IMG/VR virus record: IMGVR_UViG_3300044802_000093
Location: 1 to 20,961 of that record
Strand: one strand, 5' to 3'
Source of the DNA: a virus
DNA length: 20,961 nt
Below, piece after piece: positions 1 through 4,975 of this stretch. Numbering within the stretch: the stretch's first letter is position 1; every line of letters begins with the position of its first letter. The translations under genes and the position numbers were made by a program. The notes under the pieces were generated by a model, which was given only the letters and a program-made list of their open reading frames with translations, ran no database searches and was not told where the DNA came from.

Positions 1-1
1 G

Positions 2-562
2 CTAAATGTTCTTCGCGGCATGTTGATTTGTAGGGAGAACGCGGAAAGAATCAGTAGCATCCTTCCGCAGGAATGCGCTATTGATTCAACAATATTTCCG
101 GCTGAGCGATTTATTGATCAGTACCAGTACACCCGTGGCGATGCAAACAAGATGAAAGACATTGATTTTTTCGCGGCGATTGACGAACTGAATGCTGGCG
201 AAGAGAAAGAAAAATCCCATCTCATGATCTTCAACGGGCAAACCATCGTTGCAGGTTCCATGTTCTATCTCGGTTTTGTGCTCAACAACGTGAGCGATCT
301 GGAACTCGGGGCGCTGTTTCATTCCTTGTCAATGTGGAATGGTTTCATTGGTGGGCAAGGCAGTCGCGGGCATGGTCGGTGTAAGATTTTTCTCATTGCA
401 TCCGATGTGCTTGAAGTCGCGCCGCTTATTGTGGCGTACAAAGAGCACATTATGAGTAAAAAAGAGGAAATCAAAAGCTGGTTATTCGATTCGTTCGCCT
501 CAAAAAAAGACATCAAAAAGAAAGAAGATGCACATGCTGAAGAACTGGCGATTGACAATTAA
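2..562 (+). CDS. csf2: Type IV CRISPR Csf2 (Cas7-like) backbone protein, 5' end cut by window
   Basis: This is the C-terminal 186 residues of a protein whose reading frame is open to the left edge, so its true start lies outside the window; the first ATG (20) is internal. The visible part has a Cas7/RAMP look. An LRG stretch sits right at the edge, like the 'SLRG' segment of Csf2/Cas7 proteins. A TRGD segment follows, and then a glycine-rich loop (GGQGSRGHGR, about residues 117-126 of the visible part) and a lysine-rich tail. Csf2 is the multi-copy backbone that coats the crRNA in type IV complexes. The identification is much strengthened by the downstream csf3 and cysH-like genes in the typical type IV-B order. 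Csf3 starts inside its last codons (about 35 nt overlap), so the two are translated together. Other RAMP families (Csm3, Cmr) are less likely in this context. No nuclease motif is visible. Confidence 0.72.
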   Translation, partial: LNVLRGMLICRENAERISSILPQECAIDSTIFPAERFIDQYQYTRGDANKMKDIDFFAAIDELNAGEEKEKSHLMIFNGQTIVAGSMFYLGFVLNNVSDLELGALFHSLSMWNGFIGGQGSRGHGRCKIFLIASDVLEVAPLIVAYKEHIMSKKEEIKSWLFDSFASKKDIKKKEDAHAEELAIDN

Positions 563-1238
563 CATGCTTACGCCTCTGGCGGTCAAGCCGCCAGCGCTTG
601 ATGCTCTTCTTATGTGGGAGCTATCAAATAGGCTAGGGCTGAACAGGAGCGACGATTTGAACCTTAAGCAGCACGAGAATTTCATGCCCGAGAAATTAAC
701 TCGCAACGTTCCATTATCTCAGGTGAAAAAGTGTGAGCACTTGCCGTTGTGTAAGAAAACTATTGCCGGAGTCGATGTGTTCCGCTGCTCTGATCCAATC
801 TATCAGATAGAGCACGAATATACTGAACGGCAGGCGAAGCGGTTTGAATGCGATAAAATGGCACTCATGCTGCGGGAAGATGAAAGAAAATCGTTGCTGA
901 TTGCTTCCGGCCCGTACAAAATGCGTTTCGTTCCTATCCGTGTCATGCTCATTCCAAAGGTGGTTTATTTCTTTCGTGGGGACAAGGTCGAGGTAAGAAA
1001 ATTGCTAAAGGGAGTTTTCGCCATCGGAAAGCATCGGAATATCGGATATGGATACATTAAGAATTTTGAGTTTGAGGAAATGCAGGAAGACTTTTCTGTG
1101 ATTGCAGACGGGGTTTTAATGCGAAGCATTCCTTTTGTGAATGATCCAGCAATCAAGGGCGCTCGTAGGTCATACGGGGCATGCAAACCGCCCTACTGGC
1201 ATCCTGATAATTATATGGAGATTTTAGAACCATGCTGA
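528..1238 (+). CDS. csf3: Type IV CRISPR Csf3 (Cas5-like) protein
   Basis: A 236-residue protein, about the usual Csf3 length. The first beta strand (NWRLTINMLTPLAV) is followed by an ALDALLMWEL helix, as in Csf3 N-termini that read roughly 'P-x-LDGLLA'. The middle has an ASGPYK segment and a strand leading to PKVVYFFRGDKVEVRKLL. The glycine-rich RAMP loop IGKHRNIGYGYI lies at about residues 166-177, and the C-terminus has the KPPYWHPDNY block that I associate with Csf3. Csf3 is the Cas5-like subunit that caps the 5' handle of the crRNA in type IV complexes. The start could be ATG 528 or ATG 534. Both follow a purine-rich AAGAAAGAAG stretch and both keep beta strand 1, whereas ATG 564 would remove it. 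It overlaps csf2 by 35 nt and the cysH-like gene by 7 nt, so all three are one operon. The family call comes from remembered motifs, not a search. Confidence 0.78.
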   Translation: MHMLKNWRLTINMLTPLAVKPPALDALLMWELSNRLGLNRSDDLNLKQHENFMPEKLTRNVPLSQVKKCEHLPLCKKTIAGVDVFRCSDPIYQIEHEYTERQAKRFECDKMALMLREDERKSLLIASGPYKMRFVPIRVMLIPKVVYFFRGDKVEVRKLLKGVFAIGKHRNIGYGYIKNFEFEEMQEDFSVIADGVLMRSIPFVNDPAIKGARRSYGACKPPYWHPDNYMEILEPC

Positions 1239-1975
1239 TAACGTGTGATCGACATAAGCCAGAGGATTTAAAGCATTGGCAAGCGCATGAAACGTGTGAT
1301 TTATATCATTCGGAATCCAAGGGCTTTAAATACCGACTTGATAAAACATTGTGGATTATCAAAGAGTATATGACAAGCAATCGATTTTATTATGTAGGTG
1401 TTTCATGGGGCAAGGATAGTGTTGTTCTTGCTCACATGATTCATACTCTTAAAATCGGGAACCCGTTGTTTGTATATATCAGAATGCTTGACAATGAGAA
1501 TCCATACAGCATTATTGTTAGAAACATTTTTCTTTCAGAGTATGAGATCAATTACAAGGAGGAATCGTATTCATACAAGAATGCACCAGCTTCATGGTTT
1601 AAGAACGGAAAGCCGGTTCGTTGGTATCAGATTTTAAACGAATTGAAATTAAAGCATGGGGCGCATGTTACCGGGATACGCAAGGATGAATCGGCAAAAA
1701 GAAAGATGCGCTTCATCGGGCATGGCAGAGAATCAATAAACAGTTTTGCCCCATTTGAATTTTTTACTGTCAAAGACATATTCGCATATTTACAAATTAA
1801 CGATTTGCCGATACACCCGAACTATGCAATGCTTAGTGGAGGAAGATATGAGCGGGACAGATTGCGTGTTGCCTCACTTGGAAACAAGGAGGGTGACGGA
1901 ATCGGTCGCGCTGAATGGGAAAAGGAATATTACCCTGACATTTTAAGGAAGATTGAAAATCATGTCTCTTACTGA
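1232..1975 (+). CDS. CysH-like PP-loop (PAPS reductase family) protein of type IV-B loci
   Basis: A 247-residue member of the adenine-nucleotide alpha-hydrolase (PP-loop) superfamily. The nucleotide loop is SWGKDS at residues 58-63, preceded by a hydrophobic strand. Further on are GIRKDESAKRK, typical of CysH-like proteins, then the segment FFTVKDIFAYL, then a hPNY and WEKEYYPDI ending. The catalytic cysteine motif of true PAPS/APS reductases near the C-terminus is absent: the only cysteines are two near the N-terminus. Sulfate reduction is therefore unlikely. CysH-like genes of unknown function are a recognised companion of type IV-B csf loci, and this one overlaps csf3 by 7 nt, which supports the subtype. 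It might act as an ATP-pyrophosphatase that modifies nucleic acid or protein (DndC is a relative), but nothing in the sequence shows a substrate. Some phages carry stand-alone versions, so it could also be independent of csf. Confidence 0.8.
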   Translation: MLITCDRHKPEDLKHWQAHETCDLYHSESKGFKYRLDKTLWIIKEYMTSNRFYYVGVSWGKDSVVLAHMIHTLKIGNPLFVYIRMLDNENPYSIIVRNIFLSEYEINYKEESYSYKNAPASWFKNGKPVRWYQILNELKLKHGAHVTGIRKDESAKRKMRFIGHGRESINSFAPFEFFTVKDIFAYLQINDLPIHPNYAMLSGGRYERDRLRVASLGNKEGDGIGRAEWEKEYYPDILRKIENHVSY

Positions 1976-2522
1976 TTCGCTTTCAACATTCCCTGAAGTC
2001 TTCAATGAGCATTATTCAATTTCTCATGCACGTTACGTTTTCTCAAACATGCGTGACCGAGATCCGAAGGCATATGAGGAAAAAAAACTTTCAATACGGA
2101 AGGCCGCAGAATTGCTTAACGTCGATCATAAAACAATTCACCAGAGAATACGCGCCGGACTACTCAAGGTGAAAAAAGAAAAAGCTGAAAATAAATACGT
2201 GAAGCGGATGCTTGTATCTGTTCGCGATCTTGCAGATATGCTCATTCAGAAGCCGCTTAAAGAATGTTCAGGGAAACCAGCGAAGCGATACTCCAAGGAA
2301 GAAATTGAAGAACTGAAAAGAACCGGGAAAGTTACCGGGCGCACTTATGATTCGTATAAAGTCAAGGCGCATCGCCTCGGAATGAAACTGAAAGAAATAA
2401 GAGCGCACGTCGTGTGCGCGGAGCCGCCCGCAGAAAATCAAGGAGCGGAGCCGGTACATCTTACAACAGCCGCGTTACGCAAGGGGCGAAGCACCCACAT
2501 TGCCGAAGCGGCAACGTCGTAA
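1962..2522 (+). CDS. Two-domain helix-turn-helix DNA-binding protein
   Basis: A 186-residue basic protein. ATG 1962 is preferred over TTG 1953 because AAGGAA (1945-1950) lies at a workable distance; it overlaps the end of the cysH-like gene by 14 nt. Residues 43-70 (LSIRKAAELLNVDHKTIH) look like a MerR/excisionase-type helix-turn-helix. Residues 110-143 (YSKEEIEELK ... DSYKVKAHRLGM) resemble the Myb/GcrA-type three-helix unit, where the last helix usually reads 'K-x-HRLGL'. The last 20 or so residues are read out of the attC-like inverted repeat starting at 2461, so this tail is probably not an evolved domain. In the csf operon it could be a regulator, or it could be the last gene of a cassette. 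I do not recognise it as any Csf/Cas protein, although an unusual accessory role cannot be excluded. Confidence 0.7.
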   Translation: MSLTDSLSTFPEVFNEHYSISHARYVFSNMRDRDPKAYEEKKLSIRKAAELLNVDHKTIHQRIRAGLLKVKKEKAENKYVKRMLVSVRDLADMLIQKPLKECSGKPAKRYSKEEIEELKRTGKVTGRTYDSYKVKAHRLGMKLKEIRAHVVCAEPPAENQGAEPVHLTTAALRKGRSTHIAEAATS

Positions 2523-2543
2523 CACGGCATACGTTGTTTGTAA
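2461..2543 (+). repeat. attC-like imperfect inverted repeat A
   Basis: An outer ACAAC (2463-2467) pairs with GTTGT (2533-2537). One unpaired base separates it from the inner arm GCCGCGTTACG (2469-2479), which pairs with CGTAACACGGC (2518-2528) with one mismatch; a four-base spacer (ATAC) precedes the right outer box. The loop holds a second perfect hairpin, TTGCCG-AAG-CGGCAA (2500-2514). Outer boxes ending AAC and starting GTT, inner arms, unequal spacers and a variable terminal loop are the layout of integron attC sites. The outer boxes do not match the classical RYYYAAC/GTTRRRY consensus beyond AAC/GTT. The plus-strand gene ends inside the element, as cassette genes often do. Its loop resembles that of repeat B at 3642, so the two are homologous. 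Confidence 0.6.
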
Positions 2544-2557
2544 TACCGGGGCAGAGC

Positions 2558-2570
2558 GAATTTATAGGCG
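2558..2570 (+). repeat. 13-bp direct repeat, left copy
   Basis: GAATTTATAGGCG occurs here and again exactly at 4576-4588, about 2 kb apart. The two copies lie just inside the attC-like element A and at the end of the methyltransferase gene, and so bracket the GC-rich block. It may be a remnant of an insertion or of cassette shuffling. Confidence 0.6.
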
Positions 2571-2581
2571 CGCCCCAAAAC

Positions 2582-2603
2582 AAAAAGCCCGCATCGTGCG
2601 GGC
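2582..2603 (-). terminator. Intrinsic terminator of the minus-strand operon
   Basis: Read on the minus strand, a perfect 7-bp GC-rich stem (GCCCGCA / TGCGGGC, 2587-2603) with a three-base loop is followed directly by five T. It lies 23 nt downstream of the last minus-strand stop codon at 2627, where a rho-independent terminator of that operon is expected. Confidence 0.85.
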
Positions 2604-2626
2604 CAGAAGAAAAAAAATGAATAACT

Positions 2627-2779
2627 TTACTTTTGCTTATCTTTGCGCTTGGCCTCTCTCGCCGCACGCATCTTTTTATAGTGTTCTGAGTCGCCGCGAC
2701 TTTTTGACTCTCCGGTTCCGGCTTCTCCACCTTTTCGCCCGATTTCTGCTAGATACTTTTTTATCGGCGTTGTTGTCAT
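2627..2779 (-). CDS. Small basic protein, 50 residues, GRKGG type
   Basis: The protein begins MTTTPIKKYLAEIGRKGG and continues with GTGESKSRGD, a YKKMRAARE segment and a lysine-rich end. Short basic proteins with an 'IGRKGG' segment followed by a charged helix occur on proteobacterial plasmids and phages; their function is unknown. The ATG at 2779 is 3 nt from the stop of the upstream gene (2783), and GGAG lies 11 nt before it. It is the last gene of a three-gene minus-strand operon ending in the terminator at 2582. It could be a nucleic-acid-binding protein. Without homologues at hand I base the call on operon position, ribosome site and terminator spacing. Confidence 0.6.
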   Translation of the reverse strand: MTTTPIKKYLAEIGRKGGEAGTGESKSRGDSEHYKKMRAAREAKRKDKQK

Positions 2780-2782
2780 TTG

Positions 2783-3025
2783 TTAATGAGCTCCTTCGAG
2801 GCACTCTCGGAGTGTCTCAGGCTTGCGTGTCCACGCAGCTTCCCAAACCGAGTAGCAATCCTCGCGGGTATCAAAATCTTTGCCGTCCAGTCGCAGGCTT
2901 GTGCTTACGCTCGATCCTCCTTGCGATGCATCGCGGTAGCCGTGGACGAGGCGAGCCTTGCCCGCCTCGAATGCTTGTTGAATCTCCTCGCGTGTCACTG
3001 TCTCGCCGTCTCGTGTCAGGTACAT
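2783..3025 (-). CDS. Hypothetical protein, 80 residues
   Basis: The sequence begins MYLTRDGETVTREEIQQAFE and has a REDCYSVWEAAW segment near the C-terminus. No domain is recognised. The start is well supported: AAGGAGG lies 5 nt before the ATG, and the ATG overlaps the stop of the upstream zinc-ribbon gene at 3025. The protein appears soluble, with one cysteine and several tryptophans. Similar small proteins seem to occur in proteobacterial mobile elements, but I cannot name a family. As the middle gene of the cassette operon it should be co-expressed with the zinc-ribbon protein and the 50-residue basic protein. Confidence 0.7.
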   Translation of the reverse strand: MYLTRDGETVTREEIQQAFEAGKARLVHGYRDASQGGSSVSTSLRLDGKDFDTREDCYSVWEAAWTRKPETLRECLEGAH

Positions 3026-3477
3026 CAGTCCTCCTTGGTGTAGGGTGTATTGTCGGGTCTGTCGGATGCTCTATCTTGCATTGCGGTGTGCTCGCCTGCG
3101 CCGATCTGCGTGAGCAGTTGGCGGCACGAGTCACAGTAGTAGGTGGTCACCTTACCGTATCTGCTGTTCTCGGTCTGGCGATAGGCGTCGTGGCCTACGT
3201 GCTCGCCACAACGCTCGCATTTGCGGTGGGCGTCAGCCTCAGCCTCCATGCGTGCATTATCAGAGGCTATCTGTGCCTCGTCGCGGTGGTCATGCTCGGC
3301 AATCACCCGGATAATCTCGGCCATCGGCTTGGCCTTGAGCGCGGCCTGCATGAGAGACATCGGCGCCTTGCTGCCGATGAAACAGATCCCCGCGGTCTGG
3401 TGCTCGATCTCAAGGATACATTGCGCTATCTGACCTTTTGCCGCTCTTGCCTGGTCGAGTGTTTTGTAAGTGTCCAT
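3025..3477 (-). CDS. Zinc-ribbon hypothetical protein, 150 residues
   Basis: The N-terminal half is helical and begins MDTYKTLDQARAAKGQIAQC. The C-terminal half has a four-cysteine zinc ribbon made of CERCGEH and YYCDSCRQL, about 30 residues apart, and then a charged tail. AAGGAGAG lies 4-9 nt before the ATG, and a near-consensus promoter is 43 nt further up, so this is the first gene of the minus-strand operon. The function is unknown; a DNA- or RNA-binding regulator, possibly binding its own promoter, is a reasonable guess. Base composition is clearly GC-richer than the csf and phage genes around it, pointing to a separate origin for this cassette. Confidence 0.75.
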   Translation of the reverse strand: MDTYKTLDQARAAKGQIAQCILEIEHQTAGICFIGSKAPMSLMQAALKAKPMAEIIRVIAEHDHRDEAQIASDNARMEAEADAHRKCERCGEHVGHDAYRQTENSRYGKVTTYYCDSCRQLLTQIGAGEHTAMQDRASDRPDNTPYTKED

Positions 3478-3519
3478 TTTGCTCTCCTTTGGGTTTTGAT
3501 CTCTTTTGCCTACACCTTA

Positions 3520-3548
3520 AATATAACACAAGCTGCTTGCGTTGTCAA
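3520..3548 (-). promoter_or_regulatory. Sigma70-type promoter of the minus-strand operon
   Basis: On the minus strand TTGACA (3548-3543) and TATATT (3525-3520) are separated by exactly 17 nt. The spacer contains the palindrome CAAGC-A-GCTTG, a plausible operator. It reads into the AAGGAG and ATG of the zinc-ribbon gene at 3477. Confidence 0.85.
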
Positions 3549-3641
3549 TACTTATTTTAATTATTTTTTTGAGGGTAATTCATGGGCCGTCCTGGCCCAC
3601 AAAAGAGGGGCGCGCAGGACATTGCGGAGTGCCCCGGTACA

Positions 3642-3723
3642 GCAAACAACAGCGCCATGCTGCAAGGGCTAAAGCCACATGCCGGAGGAACCGGCACGTC
3701 AGCATAGCGCAAACGTTGTTTGC
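3642..3723 (+). repeat. attC-like imperfect inverted repeat B
   Basis: The outer boxes GCAAACAAC (3642-3650) and GTTGTTTGC (3715-3723) are perfectly complementary. One unpaired A follows the left box, and the inner arm GCGCCATGCTG (3652-3662) pairs with CAGCATAGCGC (3700-3710) with one mismatch; the right spacer is AAAC. The loop begins CAAGGG, has AAGC and CCACAT, then a hairpin (TGCCGG / CCGGCA) and ends ACGT. This matches repeat A piece by piece, although the hairpin itself differs. Such conservation of arms and spacers with divergent stem sequence is what recombination sites folded as single strands show. The methyltransferase gene starts 23 nt after the right box, as a cassette gene would. 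Confidence 0.65.
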
Positions 3724-3745
3724 AATTACGCCGGAGAGCGTTATT

Positions 3746-4585
3746 ATGATTGCGCCCGAAATACAGCCCTTTCTTAACACCGTGATTCACGGCGATTGCT
3801 TAGAGGTTATGGCGCGGCTGCCAGGAGAATGCGTCGATATGATTTTCACAGATCCACCATACGGCCACGGAAACCACGACGGCGACTGGAACGAAAGATT
3901 AAACAACCATCGTGGCATTGAAAATAAACCAATCGGCAACGATGACGCGGAGAGTATGCGCCGTGTGGTTTCAGGCATGCTTACACATGCAGCGCGGCTC
4001 CTAAAGAGCGACTGCTGCTGCTGCTGCTGCTGCGGCGGCGGCGGCGGCGGCCCAAAGCCGACCTTTGCGTGGGTAGCCCAGCGCATGGATGAAGGCGGCT
4101 TGTCGTTCTTTCATAGCGTTATCTGGGATAAGTGCAACCCCGGCCTTGGCTGGCGTTATAGGCGGCAGCACGAAATGATTATGGTCGCTCACCGTGCCGG
4201 GGGCCGCCTTCGCTGGGCAGACGAAACCGTCACGCAAAGGAACATTCTAACAATGTCGCCGCCGCGAGACCGCGAACACCCAAACGAGAAGCCTCTTGCG
4301 CTCGTTCGGCGTTTCATCGAGCTGCACACACTCCCCGGCGATGTGGTTCTCGATCCGTTCGCGGGCAGCAGCACAACAGCCATTGCATGCATCGAGCTTG
4401 GTCGCAATTTTATTTGCATTGAACAATCCGCGCAATACGTGGCCGTGAGTAAGCGACGCATTCAGGAGGCAGCCGCAAAAACAAGCCTTTTCGAGCCGGG
4501 CGCAATATTCAAGGAGTCCGGCGCAACAGTCAAACAACAGCAGCAGTACGAAATGCCGCTGGATATTTTGGAAAAGAATTTATAG
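3746..4585 (+). CDS. DNA adenine/cytosine-N4 methyltransferase with poly-Cys/poly-Gly tract
   Basis: A 279-residue SAM-dependent amino-methyltransferase of the N6_N4_Mtase type. The catalytic motif TDPPYGHG is near residue 35, and the SAM-binding DPFAGSSTTAIA motif near residue 205 is followed by GRNFICIEQSAQY. DPPY before FxG is the order of the beta class. Between them is a run of seven cysteines and six glycines, encoded by (TGC)7(GGC)6 at 4013-4051; related phage methylases have a similar Cys/Gly run there as I recall, so it may be functional. The start at ATG 3746 has GGAG 9 nt before it; an open frame continues upstream through the attC-like element but lacks a start signal. No restriction gene is adjacent, so it is probably an orphan enzyme that protects or marks DNA. 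GC-rich codon use sets it apart from the phage genes. Confidence 0.9.
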   Translation: MIAPEIQPFLNTVIHGDCLEVMARLPGECVDMIFTDPPYGHGNHDGDWNERLNNHRGIENKPIGNDDAESMRRVVSGMLTHAARLLKSDCCCCCCCGGGGGGPKPTFAWVAQRMDEGGLSFFHSVIWDKCNPGLGWRYRRQHEMIMVAHRAGGRLRWADETVTQRNILTMSPPRDREHPNEKPLALVRRFIELHTLPGDVVLDPFAGSSTTAIACIELGRNFICIEQSAQYVAVSKRRIQEAAAKTSLFEPGAIFKESGATVKQQQQYEMPLDILEKNL

Positions 4586-4588
4586 GCG
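4576..4588 (+). repeat. 13-bp direct repeat, right copy
   Basis: An exact copy of the 13-mer at 2558-2570. It includes the stop codon of the methyltransferase gene and lies 2 nt before the hairpin of the degenerate third cassette site. Confidence 0.6.
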
Positions 4589-4590
4589 GC

Positions 4591-4619
4591 ACGTTCGTAC
4601 ATGCTGCGAACGTTGGTGT
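4591..4619 (+). repeat. Degenerate third attC-like site / hairpin
   Basis: A perfect 7-bp stem (ACGTTCG 4591-4597, CGAACGT 4607-4613) with a 9-nt loop ends in GAACGTTGGTGT. The right end aligns with the right boxes of repeats A and B (ACGTTGTTTG) and is followed by a similar CCGG stretch. The left half does not match. It may be a decayed or much shortened attC-like site closing the methyltransferase cassette, or simply a terminator-like hairpin without a T run. Confidence 0.35.
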
Positions 4620-4662
4620 AAACTCCGGTCGCTCTAAAACACGTATTGAAAGGCGGCGCTAA

Positions 4663-4782
4663 GTGGACTTAACAAAGGTTTATCACGATCAGGATGGATT
4701 GAGCGGAAATATACTCCAAATTGTCAGGCGTGAGCCTGAGTGGGCGGCGAATCGTGTTCAGCATAACGCCGAGGCCTTTTAA
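4663..4782 (+). CDS. Possible small protein, 39 residues, GTG start
   Basis: A short frame beginning GTG-GAC-TTA, with AAGGCGG 6 nt upstream. The product reads DLTKVYHDQDGLSGNILQIV, then RREPEWAANRVQ and an acidic end. 'EPEWAANR' resembles a segment I have seen in small phage hypothetical proteins, which is the main reason for listing it. It lies just right of the degenerate cassette site and before the leader region. It could be a fragment of a longer protein. No function is suggested. Confidence 0.4.
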   Translation: MDLTKVYHDQDGLSGNILQIVRREPEWAANRVQHNAEAF

Positions 4783-4789
4783 TAAGCAG

Positions 4790-4817
4790 TTGTTTTTAGC
4801 TATGCGTTAATTATATT
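4790..4817 (+). promoter_or_regulatory. Weak candidate promoter
   Basis: TTGTTT (4790-4795) and TATATT (4812-4817) with a 16-nt spacer, in an AT-rich stretch upstream of the replication operon. A small inverted repeat, GTATCC/GGATAC (4825-4846), follows at the expected transcript start. Confidence 0.35.
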
Positions 4818-4848
4818 ATTAGGTGTATCCTCGTCGCACGGGATACGA

Positions 4849-4877
4849 TTGCAAAAAGGCACAGAATGAAGTATATT
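4849..4877 (+). promoter_or_regulatory. Promoter of the replication operon
   Basis: TTGCAA (4849-4854) and TATATT (4872-4877) with a 17-nt spacer, the same boxes and spacing as the promoter at 8629. Transcription would start near 4884, ahead of the hairpin at 4901 and about 90 nt before the initiator gene. Confidence 0.6.
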
Positions 4878-4900
4878 ACCATCGTAAATCGTTTTACCAT

Positions 4901-4953
4901 AACCCCTGGAGGATGGGCTATTGTGCCAGCCCGGCGACCCTTCAGGGGTTTTT
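4901..4953 (+). terminator. Nested hairpin with T run (terminator or attenuator)
   Basis: The outer stem AACCCCTG (4901-4908) pairs with CAGGGGTT (4943-4950) and overlaps a TTTTT run. The inner stem GGGCT (4915-4919) pairs with AGCCC (4928-4932). It can stop transcripts coming from the cassette block. Because it sits downstream of the promoter at 4849 it may also work as a leader attenuator for the replication operon. No known riboswitch class is recognised. Confidence 0.55.
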
Positions 4954-4975
4954 GTCGTTTATAGGGGGATGAAAA

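Noticed and set aside
1-2522. CRISPR array or Cas1/Cas2/DinG for the csf locus
   Set aside because: No direct repeat-spacer pattern and no such gene is visible; the locus may continue to the left of the window.
2500-3672. 390-residue plus-strand open frame
   Set aside because: It lies opposite the minus-strand operon, which has ribosome sites, promoter and terminator, and it runs through the attC-like repeats. The protein has no recognisable domain; it is open because of high GC.
3542-3745. Upstream extension of the methyltransferase start
   Set aside because: It passes through the attC-like element and the reverse promoter and has no family similarity; the ATG at 3746 has a ribosome site.
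1-4650. Integron integrase or transposase for the cassette-like block
   Set aside because: None of the open frames here has tyrosine-recombinase or transposase motifs; mobility is inferred from the repeats only.
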